A stretch of DNA of 64,000 nt from Alligator mississippiensis (lineage: Eukaryota; Chordata; Crocodylia; Alligatoridae): NCBI RefSeq assembly GCF_030867095.1, contig NC_081832.1, positions 37,147,756 through 37,211,755 of the forward strand, in the 5' to 3' direction. The notes beneath the pieces are model-generated. The model was not told the DNA's origin. It did no database searches and saw only the letters and a program-made list of their open reading frames with translations. Position numbers and translations under genes: made by a program. Shown here in pieces: positions 19,701 through 31,700 of the stretch (positions are counted from its first letter, which is position 1; each line of letters opens with the position of its first letter).

Positions 19701-22700
19701 GTTCTATTCATTGCTTTCCCTTCACACTCCCGTTTATAGAGCCGGTCCCTTTGTTGTAGAATGAACAGGTTGGTCAGATATGACTTGGTTTTGATGAATC
19801 CTTGTTGGCTGTTCTTGATCACCTTGTTCTTCTTCAGGTGCTTAGAAATAGACTCCTTGATGACCTGCTCCATGATGTTTCCAGGTATTGGAATCAGACT
19901 GATGGATCTGTAATTTGCTGGATCATCCTCCTTCCCTTTCTTAATGATGGATACTATATTTGCCCTTTTCCTGTCATCCAGGGTTTCACCCAACTTCCAT
20001 GAGTTCTCAATGGCTCTGAAATTACTTTGGCCAATTTCTTCAGTGCCCTAGAATGCCTCCTGCCTGGCTCTGCTGACTTCAGAACATCCATCTCTTAAAT
20101 TATCTTTAACCTCTTTTTTTCCACAACTCTGGGCTGCTTAGCTTCTCCGCTACCATTCCTGCTAACTGCACACATTATTCAGTAGCTGATCTTATTAATG
20201 AAGACCAATGTGTATGTATAAAAAAAAAAAAAAAAAGGCATTAAATACTTACGCATTCTTTGCATCATCCATACTTGATTACCATCTGTATTCAATAAGA
20301 CTTGCACTTTCCTCAGTCTTCCTCTTATTTCTGACATAGAATTTTTTTTTGTTATCTTCTGTGTCCCATGCTAGTTGCATCTTAATTTGTGCCTTTGCCT
20401 TCTTTCCTTCCTTCTTGCCCATGTGAAACTTTTTATAATCTTCTTTAGGACTATGGCCATGTTTCCAGTTTTTTTGTGGGACTGCTTTCTGACTTTCAAC
20501 TCATTGAAGAGTTAGGTGTTTACCCAGCCAGTCTTCTGCTACACTTCCTATCCTTTCTTTGCATTGAGACAGCTTGCTTTTGTACCCTTAATATGCCTCC
20601 ATAAGGTACAACCAGCTCTCTTGATATACTTTTCCCATCAGACTTTTCTCCAAGAGGAGACAAGTCTGCTTTTCTAAAATCTGATGTCCTTATAATCTGA
20701 TGCCTTCCTTCCTTACTTTCTTTAGCATCTTGAGCCCTGTCTGGTTCATGGTCATTGTCACCCAAGTTACCTTCCACCTTCATATTCTCAGCCAATTTCT
20801 CCTTATTTGTGAGTCTCTCCATCAGCTGTACCAGAAAGTCATCTCTGACACACTCGAGAATTTGGTGAACTGTCTGTGCAGTTGTATTTCCCGCCAAACA
20901 GATGTCACAGAAATTATAAGTCCTTCATGAGAACCAGGTTCTGTTAGTTGGAAACTTCGGTTAGTTGTTTTAAAAAAAAACAACAAACCAACAACCCTGT
21001 CCACCTCTTCCTCCTGGTTTTATGGGCTGTAGGAGACACCCACTGAGGGCCAACCTTTGGGGCAAGCATGTCACTAATTAGCCACACCCCTTCCCCAAGT
21101 ACCACTCTGATCTCTTTCCCCTGCTTAATCTGCTGCTCTGCTTTCTGCCCTATCTTCCACTGTGCTGTCTGCCGCCTCCCTGGTCTGCTGTGCATACGCC
21201 ACACAGGCTACTTGTGCTGTAGGATAATATCACTCTTGCTGCTGTTTCCTCTGACCTTGTCCCAGAGGCTTTAAGCCCGCCTATCTCCTGAGTTGTATTA
21301 CACTTCAGAACAAGCATATGTCTCTCTTGAGTATAGAGTAACACTTGGATGAGATGGCCTGTTAGGCAAATTTGTATATCTGCTAGCCTTCTTTGAGATA
21401 TTTATTTAGCAAGGTTTTTTAAAGCCTGGCAAGATAACTGGGGATAAAAGCACAGGTCTACCTATGAATTTTTGCTCTTCAACCTTGACCCCTGGTTCTT
21501 GCTGAATTGTCCATTTGCAGGTAAACCAAGATCAGTACTTCTTTGAAACTTAACTTCTTACTTAGGTTACAAAGACTTTCTTCTCTGGCAGGCTTGCCAT
21601 TTGTTAGAGATTTTTAAAACCTTAAGACTTAGAAAATGTAAGAGCGACTTATTTCTGTTTTCAGGTAATAACAATTCTGTTAATCTTTTAGATCAGTGGT
21701 GCTTAAACTCCAGCTTACGGGCCAGATCTGGCCTATGAGGCCATATAATCCTGTCTGGGGGGCTCCCAATGGGTCCAGAAATTTGTAAGTGGGGGAGGGG
21801 TGGCAGAATTAATTGTTGCTCCACTGCTGCTAAAGTTCTGGACCTGTAGGGAACCCTGTAGACAAGATGACATGGCCCTGTATGCTAGATTGTGGTACAT
21901 GTTGGGGCCAACATACGGGGTTACTCCAGGGCTGGAGGTGGTATATGGGGTCTGGCTGGTGCACCAGATTGCACCCACGGACTGATCCCATGCTGGATCA
22001 GACCCATGGATTGACCTTGTCTGCAGGATCCAGCCTGTGGATTGGCCCTGTGCCACTCCATGTGGCCCATGGGGCCACATGGCTGAGTGGCAAAATAAGT
22101 CCCTGTTTTAGGTTAATGAGCATTTTATTATTTTTAATCAGTGGTTAACATGACTTATCTAGATGGTATTATCTGTTAAGAAGCAGTTAAATTTACGTGG
22201 TGCTGGGAGCAATTGTGAAGAACAAGATGTTCTTTTAACACAAATAATATTTTTATATGCACATATATATGAAGATGATCAAGTAAATAATTGGAAAAGG
22301 GTGGTGAGGTGGTTTGTTGGTTAGGAAGGCTGGATTATTTCCTCGCTGCCTTTAATAAGTAAAATTTATTAGAGAGTCATGACTTATTCTCCTTAGATTT
22401 CTTACTATGTATTAACCAAGGGATGTCAAACTCACACTGTCCCCTGGGGTGGATCTTGACCATGGGGTTCTTCACAGGACTGATCTGGACTCAGTGCTGG
22501 GGCAAGCTGACACCCCTGCAGTAGCCCTTTCACACTGCCATGTTGTGGAAGCTTCTCTTTGCTCAGTATCTTGTTACTTCAGATTTATATACAATTATTC
22601 TTTTACATCTATTTCATCTCAATGTTATTGTTCCTTTACTGTGTACCACAGGGTGTAGCAAGATTCTATAAATCCAGAAAGAAACATATCATTACAACCC

Positions 22701-25700
22701 AAACAGAGCACAAGTGTGTGTTGGATTCTTGCCGTTCCCTGGAAGCTGAAGGCTTTCGGGTCACGTACTTGCCTGTTAAAAGAAATGGACTCATAGATTT
22801 AAAGGTAAGTTGCTTGTGGCTAAAATAGTAGCAAACCTGTGAAAAATCTTCACAGCAAGTTGTTATGTATAAGACAACCTTGAAAAAGACAACACTGTCA
22901 GTAATCTTTTCCTAAGTATGATAAGACAGAAGAATGAAAGTTGCACACAACTCATGTTTTTAAGAGCCACTTTGACAAGAGATGGTTTCTCTCCATCCTG
23001 ATTTGTTTTCTTAATAGAGTTGATATAACTAACAGATAGAGAAGAGGGGTATTGTGGTAGATTGGTAGTACTGGAATAGTTCTAAATCCAAATTTTCTTA
23101 AAAAGAGCAAAACCATTCTGTAAAGCCTCGGTTCCAAGTATGTAGAGTGTATTTCATGTGTAGTTTATTGTAGTTTATGAACTTTAAGGGAGGTTTTGGA
23201 GCACATTAAAGATTAAAAAAAAAAAAGGTAAGTTATGTTCTCTTAACCCCTTTTTAAAAATAGACTAAAACAGCATGAAGTTTGAAATTAAAGAGCTACA
23301 CCCATTTGCTTTTAGTAATTGGGAAGAGTGTAAAACATTTAAAACATTCTGTGTTTATGCTTGTACTAGCCAATTGCCCATCAAGAATGGTAAAGAAATA
23401 TCTGCCCTTCTGATATAATCATTCTCTTTTCTCAAGGTTGTTTTCTGTTGCTCTTGTCACCTCTGTAACAGAGAAGCTGGCAGTCTTTTCAGAGACAGAG
23501 AAAGTGATCTGACTTTTTTTTTTCTCCCTTTCCTTAGTTGGTGATTGCCTCTTGCCTAGGAATGAAGCAAAGCTCAAATAATTCCTGCTAGGCTAAGATG
23601 CTTTTTTCATCTTGAAGGTTACACTCAATCAGGGATGCCTCTGAGTTTGCCTTCAAGTTAATTTTTTATGGCTTCCTTCTTTTGCTTAATTTAGAGTTCA
23701 ATCCTTGAGCCACATATCCATCCACAGAAGTTGCAGGTCTTTCTGCAGTGGAGGGTAGACTGTATGCTGAGATTCCTTTGTTCCTTTCTCTGTCTCTTCT
23801 CTGCTTCAAGAACCAGGATGACTGTCAAAAAAAAATGGAGAAGGGAGTTGGAGTGATAACATGTCATCCAACTGAGATCAAGCAAGGACAAGTGGATCTG
23901 TTTCTGATCTGCTACAAAGAATGGTCTGAGTTATCTGGTCATGGAGAAACCTCAGAATCGTGATGTACTTTCAAGACATCCACATCTGGCCAGTACTTTC
24001 TACAAGGCTTTGCAATTGATGGAATCAAAGGCCTTGGTAAGGTCAATGAAGGCCATATACAGACCCTGATGTTGTTCCCAACATTTTTCTTGGACTTGAC
24101 AGGCAACAAAGATCATGTTAATTGCCCCATGGGATAGTCGGAAACCACACTGAGATTCTGGCAGGATTTCCTCAGTATGAGATAGAAGATGGTTGAGGAG
24201 GATGCAGGAGAAGATCTTCCCTGTTGTGGAGCTATCCCTCAATAGTTCCCACACACAGTTTCCTTTCTTGAAGGTTGTCACAGTGCTGGCATTCCCCAGG
24301 TCCCTAGGGATTTTTTCATTGTTTCATATTTGAAGAGTGGTGTCTCAGTACCAGTTCCTTACTGCCAGCCTTGTAGATTTCAGCAGTATTGGCACTGGAT
24401 TCAGAGCCCAGCCCCGATACCTTGCTTCAGGCAAGCACAACCTTCAAACTGACAATTCGTCCAGTTGATAATAGGCAAATTTTATTGATACGCAGTGGTA
24501 GGATATAAGAACAATGCAGGCAAAGCAAGCAAGATAATTACAACATACTTTACCCAAATTCCCCAGTGCCCAGAATATACACAAGGCGTGCGATCCAGCC
24601 AACCGCTATGTAAATGCCAGCTTGAGGTTCTTTGCTTGACTGTCCGACATTAGCAACCTTGGAAGTTGGGAGCTGATGCCAACTGCCAACTTGTTGTTTT
24701 GAAAACTCCTCTTTTTGTATTCTTTCTCTTCCGATGACTCTTCATCTTTGGGCATTGTTAATTGGTCTTCCTGTGGCTGCTATACTGTTCACATTCTGTC
24801 TTGTCAGCCAAAGTCCTATTTTCATAAATTTATTGCATGCACACATGCTAATTTGGGTTTTTCCAGTGTCCTCCTAATTTGGTCTGTTTCCCCAAAACTG
24901 GAAAGACCAAAGGCTTTTGCAAGTTGGCACTTGAGCCCTGGAGCCAGGCCTATCTCTATTATGAAAATAACGTTTGGAAACTGTGAAACTGTGTGACAAA
25001 ACAGGCTATTAGAAATCAATTAACCCTTGCTGTTGCCTTAGACCATTGTTCTAATACAGTATCTATTTTACCTACAAGCCAATTCCTAAAAGCAAACCTC
25101 TACATACCATTTTTTAGCCATCAAGTAGGTATGCCATCTGGTCCAGTAGCCTTGTTCTGGGCTTCCTTGATGGCATGCCAGACTTCTAGAATAGGAGAAT
25201 TGGTGAAGGATCCCCTTTCAGGGTGTTGGGGGATGGACTTGGTGGTGGTATCTGTCATGGCTGTCTCATGGTTCAGGAGTTACTCAAAGTGCTCTTTGCA
25301 TGTTAGCTTGAGTGTGCAACAGTGTCATCTGGCTTGCAGGGCTGCCAGTGGGTCAGAAATTTGGCAGTGAGGCAAACAGTAGCTGCTGTATCTCCTTGAG
25401 CCATAGCAATAAGTGCTGCCACCACTTGCCCTACCACCAAATTTCTGGCCTCGGGTGACATTGCCCTATGCTCGCAAATCTGATCTGTGGATTGGCCTCA
25501 TGCTTCCAGATCCAGCCCTGTGGAGCCACATGAGTTTGACACACCTGCCTTTATCCTCTGAGCTAGTTACTTTTTCAAAGGAGATCAGATTTGTTTGGCA
25601 TGATTTGTCTCTAGCAAATCCATGCTGCCTACTTGTGATCAGTCTTTCTTTCTTAAGTTGCTTAGAAATGGATCTCTGTATGGTATAATCTAGTAATTTA

Positions 25701-28700
25701 ACAAGTCTTGAGTTGAAGCTAACCAGTCTGTAATTCCCTGGGTCTTCTTTTTTGTTTTGTTTTTTTTAAAGACAGGCCCCGTTTTGGTCATTTTTCTAGT
25801 TCTTCTAGCACCCTGCCTGTCTTACACAACTTGGTAAATATAATGCCTCTTCTGCCAGTTCCTTCAGTACCCTAGGATAAAGTTTATTAGGCCTTGGTGA
25901 CCTGAATTCATTCAAACCAATCAGGTTGTCTGATGGTTTCTTTCTTTATTGTAATCCTTCTTGGATGGCCAGTTGCATCTTTTTTTTTTCTTTTTTTCAT
26001 TAGGACTATCAAAGTTGAGCAGCTCTACCTTCTTTGCATCTTCTGTTAAGAGCTTACCTTGGCTATTTAGCAGTGTACCCACAACTTCCTTGGTTGTCTT
26101 TTTCTGACTAGTGTATTTATAGAACCTTTTTTGGGTGGTGGTGTTCTTAGCTTCTATGACCAATTGTAGCTTATTTTTACTACCCATTTTACCTCCTAGC
26201 TGGAGAGCACCGCCACTACATACCAGTGTGGCAGTGTTGAAGCTGTCCCTCAGGATGGCTACATCTGGAGTACTGTCTCCAGTTTTGAGCCCCCCACTAG
26301 TGAAAGAATGTGAACAAACTGGAGAGAGTCAGGTGAAGAGCAACAAAAATGGTTGTGGGGCTGGGGCACATGACTTCTGAGGCGAGACTAAGGGAACTGG
26401 GCTTATTTAGTTTGGAGAAAGGAAGACAGGGAATTTAATAGCAGTCTTCAACTACTTGATGGGTGGTTCTGAAGAAAATGGAGCTAGATTTTTCATTAGT
26501 GGCAGATAACAGAATAAGGAGCAAATTGCAGCAAAGAAAGATAAGTTAGATATTAGGAAAAACTTTCTCACTGGGAGGGTAGTAAAACACTAGAACAGGT
26601 TACCCAGAGAGATTGTGTACCTCTAAATCGTTAGAGGTTTTCAAGACACAACTAGGCAAAGCCTTGGCTGGGATGATCTAGTTGGGGATGGTTCTACTTT
26701 GAGCAGGGGGGTAGACTAGGTGACCTCCTGAGGTCCTTTCCAACCCTAATTTTCTATCATTCTATGTGTGGCAGGGGCCTGTACGTCATTCTGTGGCCGA
26801 AACACTCCATAATTGAAACATTTCAAATATTACATCTGTCAGTAAGTGTAATGGAGATTTAAGCCAACATTTCCAATAGTATATCACTTGTACTGCAGAT
26901 AACTTAAAGGACTTAATATTAAATCTTATAAAAACATCCTGGCAAAGCTAAAGCTAAGGAGTAGAAAGGTTTTGCTTGTGCTTTTAGTCAAAATTTCTAT
27001 CTGTGTTGAATGTTTTCACCAGGAATTAGAGAATGCATTCCAACCAGACACAAGCTTGGTGTCCATAATGACTGTGAATAATGAAATAGGAGTAAAGCAG
27101 CCTGTTTGTGACATTGGTAAGTAAGCATTGGCTGCCATCAACCTGACATAGATGTTTCTGACTTGAAAAATCAAAGCCTCTGCTTAATGTTTCTTAATAG
27201 CTAGAAAAGGTATGTTGATGTAAAATACTGTATTTATTAGCATACCTCTTCCTTCCCCCAATTAGACTTCCAATATTGTTGTGTGTGTCTTAAGCAGGAA
27301 AGCTGACTTTTTGCCCAGAATAGCAGCAGTGGCATTTCTACTCAAGCAGCATTGAGGGAGCCAGTTGACTTCATGGTTCATTAGACTATACTTGATCCCT
27401 GCTTGTCACTCAACAATTGTTTGTCACTCAACAGGTGTTACTGTTCTCCTTTTTAATGAAATGGGTGTTCCACGATTCAGGCTATCCTTTTTTTGTGAGC
27501 TTTGCTGAATAATTTGCAATTTAGCTACTCCTTGTCTCTCTGTCTTTCTAGTTCCCAACCCTGCAGACCATTTTTACCCTTTTTTTTCAAAATCCCAGAT
27601 CTGCTTGTGGAGTCCAGTCTTCAGTAGCAGCTAGTTTCAGCTTTTGGCAGACCAGCCAAGAGCTGCTGACAGGTCAGCTGTGAAAGAGTTAAAACTGTAG
27701 CTTTTGCCTGAGCAGGAAAGGGAGGGTGAGTGAGGCTGAAAATTAGGTTCTGTCTCTGCTTTATCAGGCTGTAACTCTTTTTACGCTTCAGGCACATCAT
27801 CTGAAATACATAGGCATTAGATTCATTAAGTATTGCTTTGGCTTCTTTCTTGCTTTTATGTTCTTATTACAGGTCAGATTTGCCGCTCGCATAAAGTGTT
27901 CTTCCACACGGATGCTGCACAGGCAATTGGTAAAGTTCCTGTGGATGTCAATGATACGAAAATTGATCTAATGAGCATAAGTGGCCATAAAATCTATGGT
28001 CCAAAAGGTAATGTGATGTGATGAAGTGGTTAATATTAGAACATCTCTTTGTAATTCCACAGCTTCCATCATACATACACACACAGTTTCTGGAAATGCT
28101 GCCAGTTCTCCCTAGTGGAGATTAAAGTGGATTAGTGAAACAAAAATCACATGCCAAAACATTAGTTTTGTGGCCATAGATCCTAATTAAACTGTTTTGA
28201 AAGGAGGCTTCTAGAAGATCTGAAATGGCTCTGCTGTTATAAGAGTTTTGTAGAAACACAATATGGTAGGGCAGTTCATATTCTATGTTCTCCTCATAAT
28301 CTCTTTGTAATCATCCCAAATGCTGTTGGCACCAAGGACATCCACAAGTGATTGAAGGATTTATATTCACCTGGTGTTCTTAGATGTCTCCACCTTCAGT
28401 CTTTGTTTTCATTTTCTGCCTTTTATTGTAGAATGCAGTTTATTTACTGTATATTTTAAACACTTTTTAGAAGTAATTTTTTTTTACTCAGTGGAAATCT
28501 TCATTCTGAGACTTGACGTTGTTTCCTTAAAATTTTATCCTTCTTCACCCCTAGATAAAACTGACAACAGTGTTTATTGACCAGAGAAGTCGGTATGGCT
28601 GTCTGTTGCCAATTCTAGAATGCCACACACACTTCCTGCTTGACTGGCTTCCCAGTTGAAGCGTCCTAAATGTTTCTTCTGTTGAAAGTGTAGTGTTACT

Positions 28701-31700
28701 TAACGGATGGTACAGAGAATTAAGCGGATCTCAGGCAGTACCTGCATTTTTCTTAGGAATAATTATGCCGTATTAAAAATTCTTGGCACGTTCATTGCAT
28801 TTTCGGACCTTCCAAGGTTTTCAGCAGCATCTCAGTTCCATCCTGTGTGACTTCATTAATGAATATCTTGATCAAGAAAATGGTAGAGTGCCTGAACCAA
28901 AGCCAGAGCAAACAATACAATATACTGGGTTATGTTTCTTAAGCGGAAGCTGAGGCATTTGATGTTTCTGTGATGGTGACAAGAGCTCGGTGTGCACTTG
29001 TGGAATGGGCAATGCAAGATTGAGTCTTTAAGAGATCATTCATGCTGCTGCTTGTAAACTCTGTTCAAGAATTCTGCCAGGGTATCGTCCTCTGTGTGAA
29101 CTTCCTGGAGGGCTGAAGAATGTATCTTGGGGAAACATCATCTAGTCCCAAAAATCTTGGGAGAAGGGCAAGCAGGTTCCACTCCAGCTAGAGAAAAACA
29201 GTGAGCATCCTTTGTTATTGCAGTTATGAAGGTCTGTCTTTTCTATGTGACACTATTTATTCATTCAGAAGGGTAAACTGAGGTGTAGAAAAAGCCTTTC
29301 AAAGGTGTTTTGTCAGATTTGCTGACTGGAGCTTGGTGCAACTGATGAGCTGTCCATAAAAACGGAAGGGGAGAAAACCTCAGAGAAGACTGTTGCTTTG
29401 CAAAGTCAGGGAACTATGAGTGAGCAAGTGATGGATTTAAGAAAATAACAGCTACACGAGTAGAATTCCTTGTGGTGGGACCAACATTAGAGATAAACAA
29501 GCCAAGCAGATGATGCCACAACAGCACAGGCAACAAAAATCTAGCTAACCTAAAGGCTTCTCTGTTCCAGACCCTCAGAACTCTCCATGAGGAGCAAGGA
29601 ATAAGGCTAATAGTCAAAGCTTTCTAGAATTTGTGTATTATACTTCTCACTAGATATGGAGCCAAGTGGGCAATTTCTGTCAAGTATCTTGTAGTAATTT
29701 CCCTTGCAGTAATTCTATGCATGTACTGAATATGTCCATCTTCTTCCTTTTGTTTTCAAGGGGTTGGAGCCATTTATGTTCGTCGTCGGCCCAGGGTAAG
29801 ACTGGAACCCTTACAGAGCGGAGGAGGCCAGGAGAGAGGAATGCGGTCTGGGACTGTACCTACTCCTCTAGCAGTTGGCCTTGGGGCCGCATGTGAAGTG
29901 GCACAGCAAGAGATGGAGGTATATGGTATAACAATTCTGTTATACATTTTTATATAGGTGGTTAGCTGTGTCACTCTGAAGACATGCAGAAAGCCAGAGT
30001 ACAGTACCTTAGAGAGTAACTGGTTCAGAGAGGTACTGACTTTTGTGGGCAACAGGTCCATTCTTAGCATCTGTCAAAGTAGATTGCTGCCAGTCCATTC
30101 CTAGCATGTGATGAAGTAGGTTGTGGCTACAAAAGTTAATGCCTCACTGAACCATGTAGTCTAGAAGGTGCTACCCTGTCTTACTTCCTGATTTTCTGCA
30201 TGTGATCCAAGCAGGGTGCACTTACACCTTTTATGGGTGTCCTTCAGCCCCAAACCTCCGTGCAGTCTGCTGCTTGATCACCAGGGATCTTGGTTTTCTC
30301 TATTTAAAAAAATCCTAAATTCTCTAATTAAAAACACCAACATCAGGATTTTTCCTCAATTAAAATGAAACCCCACTATATGTAGGTGTGTGCGTGTGCG
30401 CGCGTGTGTGTGTGTGTGTGCATATCCATTTAATACAATATTTTTTATTTTTTCCAGTTTTAAAGCAAAATGGAAGCCTGTCAGTATCTCAATAATTATA
30501 ATAACATAAATTCTAAATACCTGTGTATTTTGGTGCTTGATTTTGGTTTTTTTATCACCAGAAATCAGAGCTCCTTTTTGCTCACCAAGACATGGGTACA
30601 GCTGCAGCTGTCCCCACTGTTTTGTGGCACTAAGCAGCCCTGATATGCTGGTGCCCTGCTCCTGCGAACACCACTGCCCCTCGCTCCTGACCCACAGCCT
30701 CCTCTGGCCCACTGCAAGGGGCAGGTCAGGGCTGTGGAGAGCTACTGGCACCTCAACTGGCCTAGAGGCAGGGCCAGAGCCTAAAAGAGGCTGAAGGTCC
30801 CCTCAATGGGGGGGACATCACTGTCAAGAGAGGATAGGTGTTTAGCCAGCCACCATACTGGAATGATGGAGGCTGAAGCCCAGCCTCCTGATGGAAGGAA
30901 TCTTCTAAGGGAGTCAAAGAGCTGGGGGCCAGTGACTGAGGGCAGGTTTTGAGATGGAGGGTGCAACAGAGTGACCAGGAGTGAGTAGCCCAGGGAGAAC
31001 ATCCAGGAGCTCAGTAAGGGGAGGAAAGTCTAGGGCAGGTAGGCCATAGGTGGCAACATGGGCCAGGAGGGCCCAAGGCCCAATGCCTGAATAAGAGTGA
31101 GGCCTAGTGGAGAGGCCTGAATAAGAGAGGCCAAGAAGGAGGTCCAGGTACATTGACAGACACCTGAGGCTTAAGTGGGCCATAGCCTGAGGTAGAGGTC
31201 CAGGTATGTCAGCAGACACCTGAGGCCTGAGTGGGCTGAAGGCCAAGAATGGAGTCCAAGCATGTCAACAGACACCTGATGCCCAAGGGGCGCAAAGCCC
31301 AAAGCCACAATGAGAGAGTGGAGTAGTGGCCCCAGTGAGAGGGCAAAGTGTGAGGGGCAAGGAGCCTAATGAGAGGCAAAGACCTAGAGAGGTGGCACAA
31401 GTAGAGGCCTCAGAGTAGGGGCATATGGCCCAGCTATGTCTAAGGACACGTGAGGCCAAGTTGGGTCAGAGGCTGGGCCTAGGTATGCCTGAGGATGCCT
31501 GAGGCCAAGTTTGGGCCAGTGACTGAGTGCGGCCCAGCAACGGGGCTGGGGAATTTGGAAGTAATTTCTGGATGCCATCCACAAGTCATGGTAAAGGGGA
31601 GGTCGGAGCCATGTATTAGGCCCTTGGCATCAGGGCATTAAATAGGCAGCCTCCTGCATTTTCCATCCGTTTGTTTTTTCCAATACATCAAGGCGTGACA

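Larger units (their letters stand above)
17021..22651 (+). other. NFS1: NFS1 intron 4, 5.6 kb, packed with mobile elements
   Basis: In order it holds a dispersed repeat (about 17,160-17,280), a TTTA microsatellite, a minus-strand CR1 split by a hAT element (17,767-20,920), and three hAT-type pieces (about 21,040, 21,695 and 22,425). No extra exon is seen. Confidence 0.85.
22805..27022 (+). other. NFS1: NFS1 intron 5, 4.2 kb, nested repeats
   Basis: Holds a non-CR1 LINE on the minus strand interrupted by LTR-like DNA, a hAT fragment, and two oppositely oriented CR1 pieces (25,550-26,767). From 22,805 to about 23,900 nothing is recognised with confidence. Confidence 0.8.

Noticed and set aside
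28560-29250. Possible processed pseudogene in NFS1 intron 7
   Set aside because: No frame gives a recognisable protein and no poly-A end is present.
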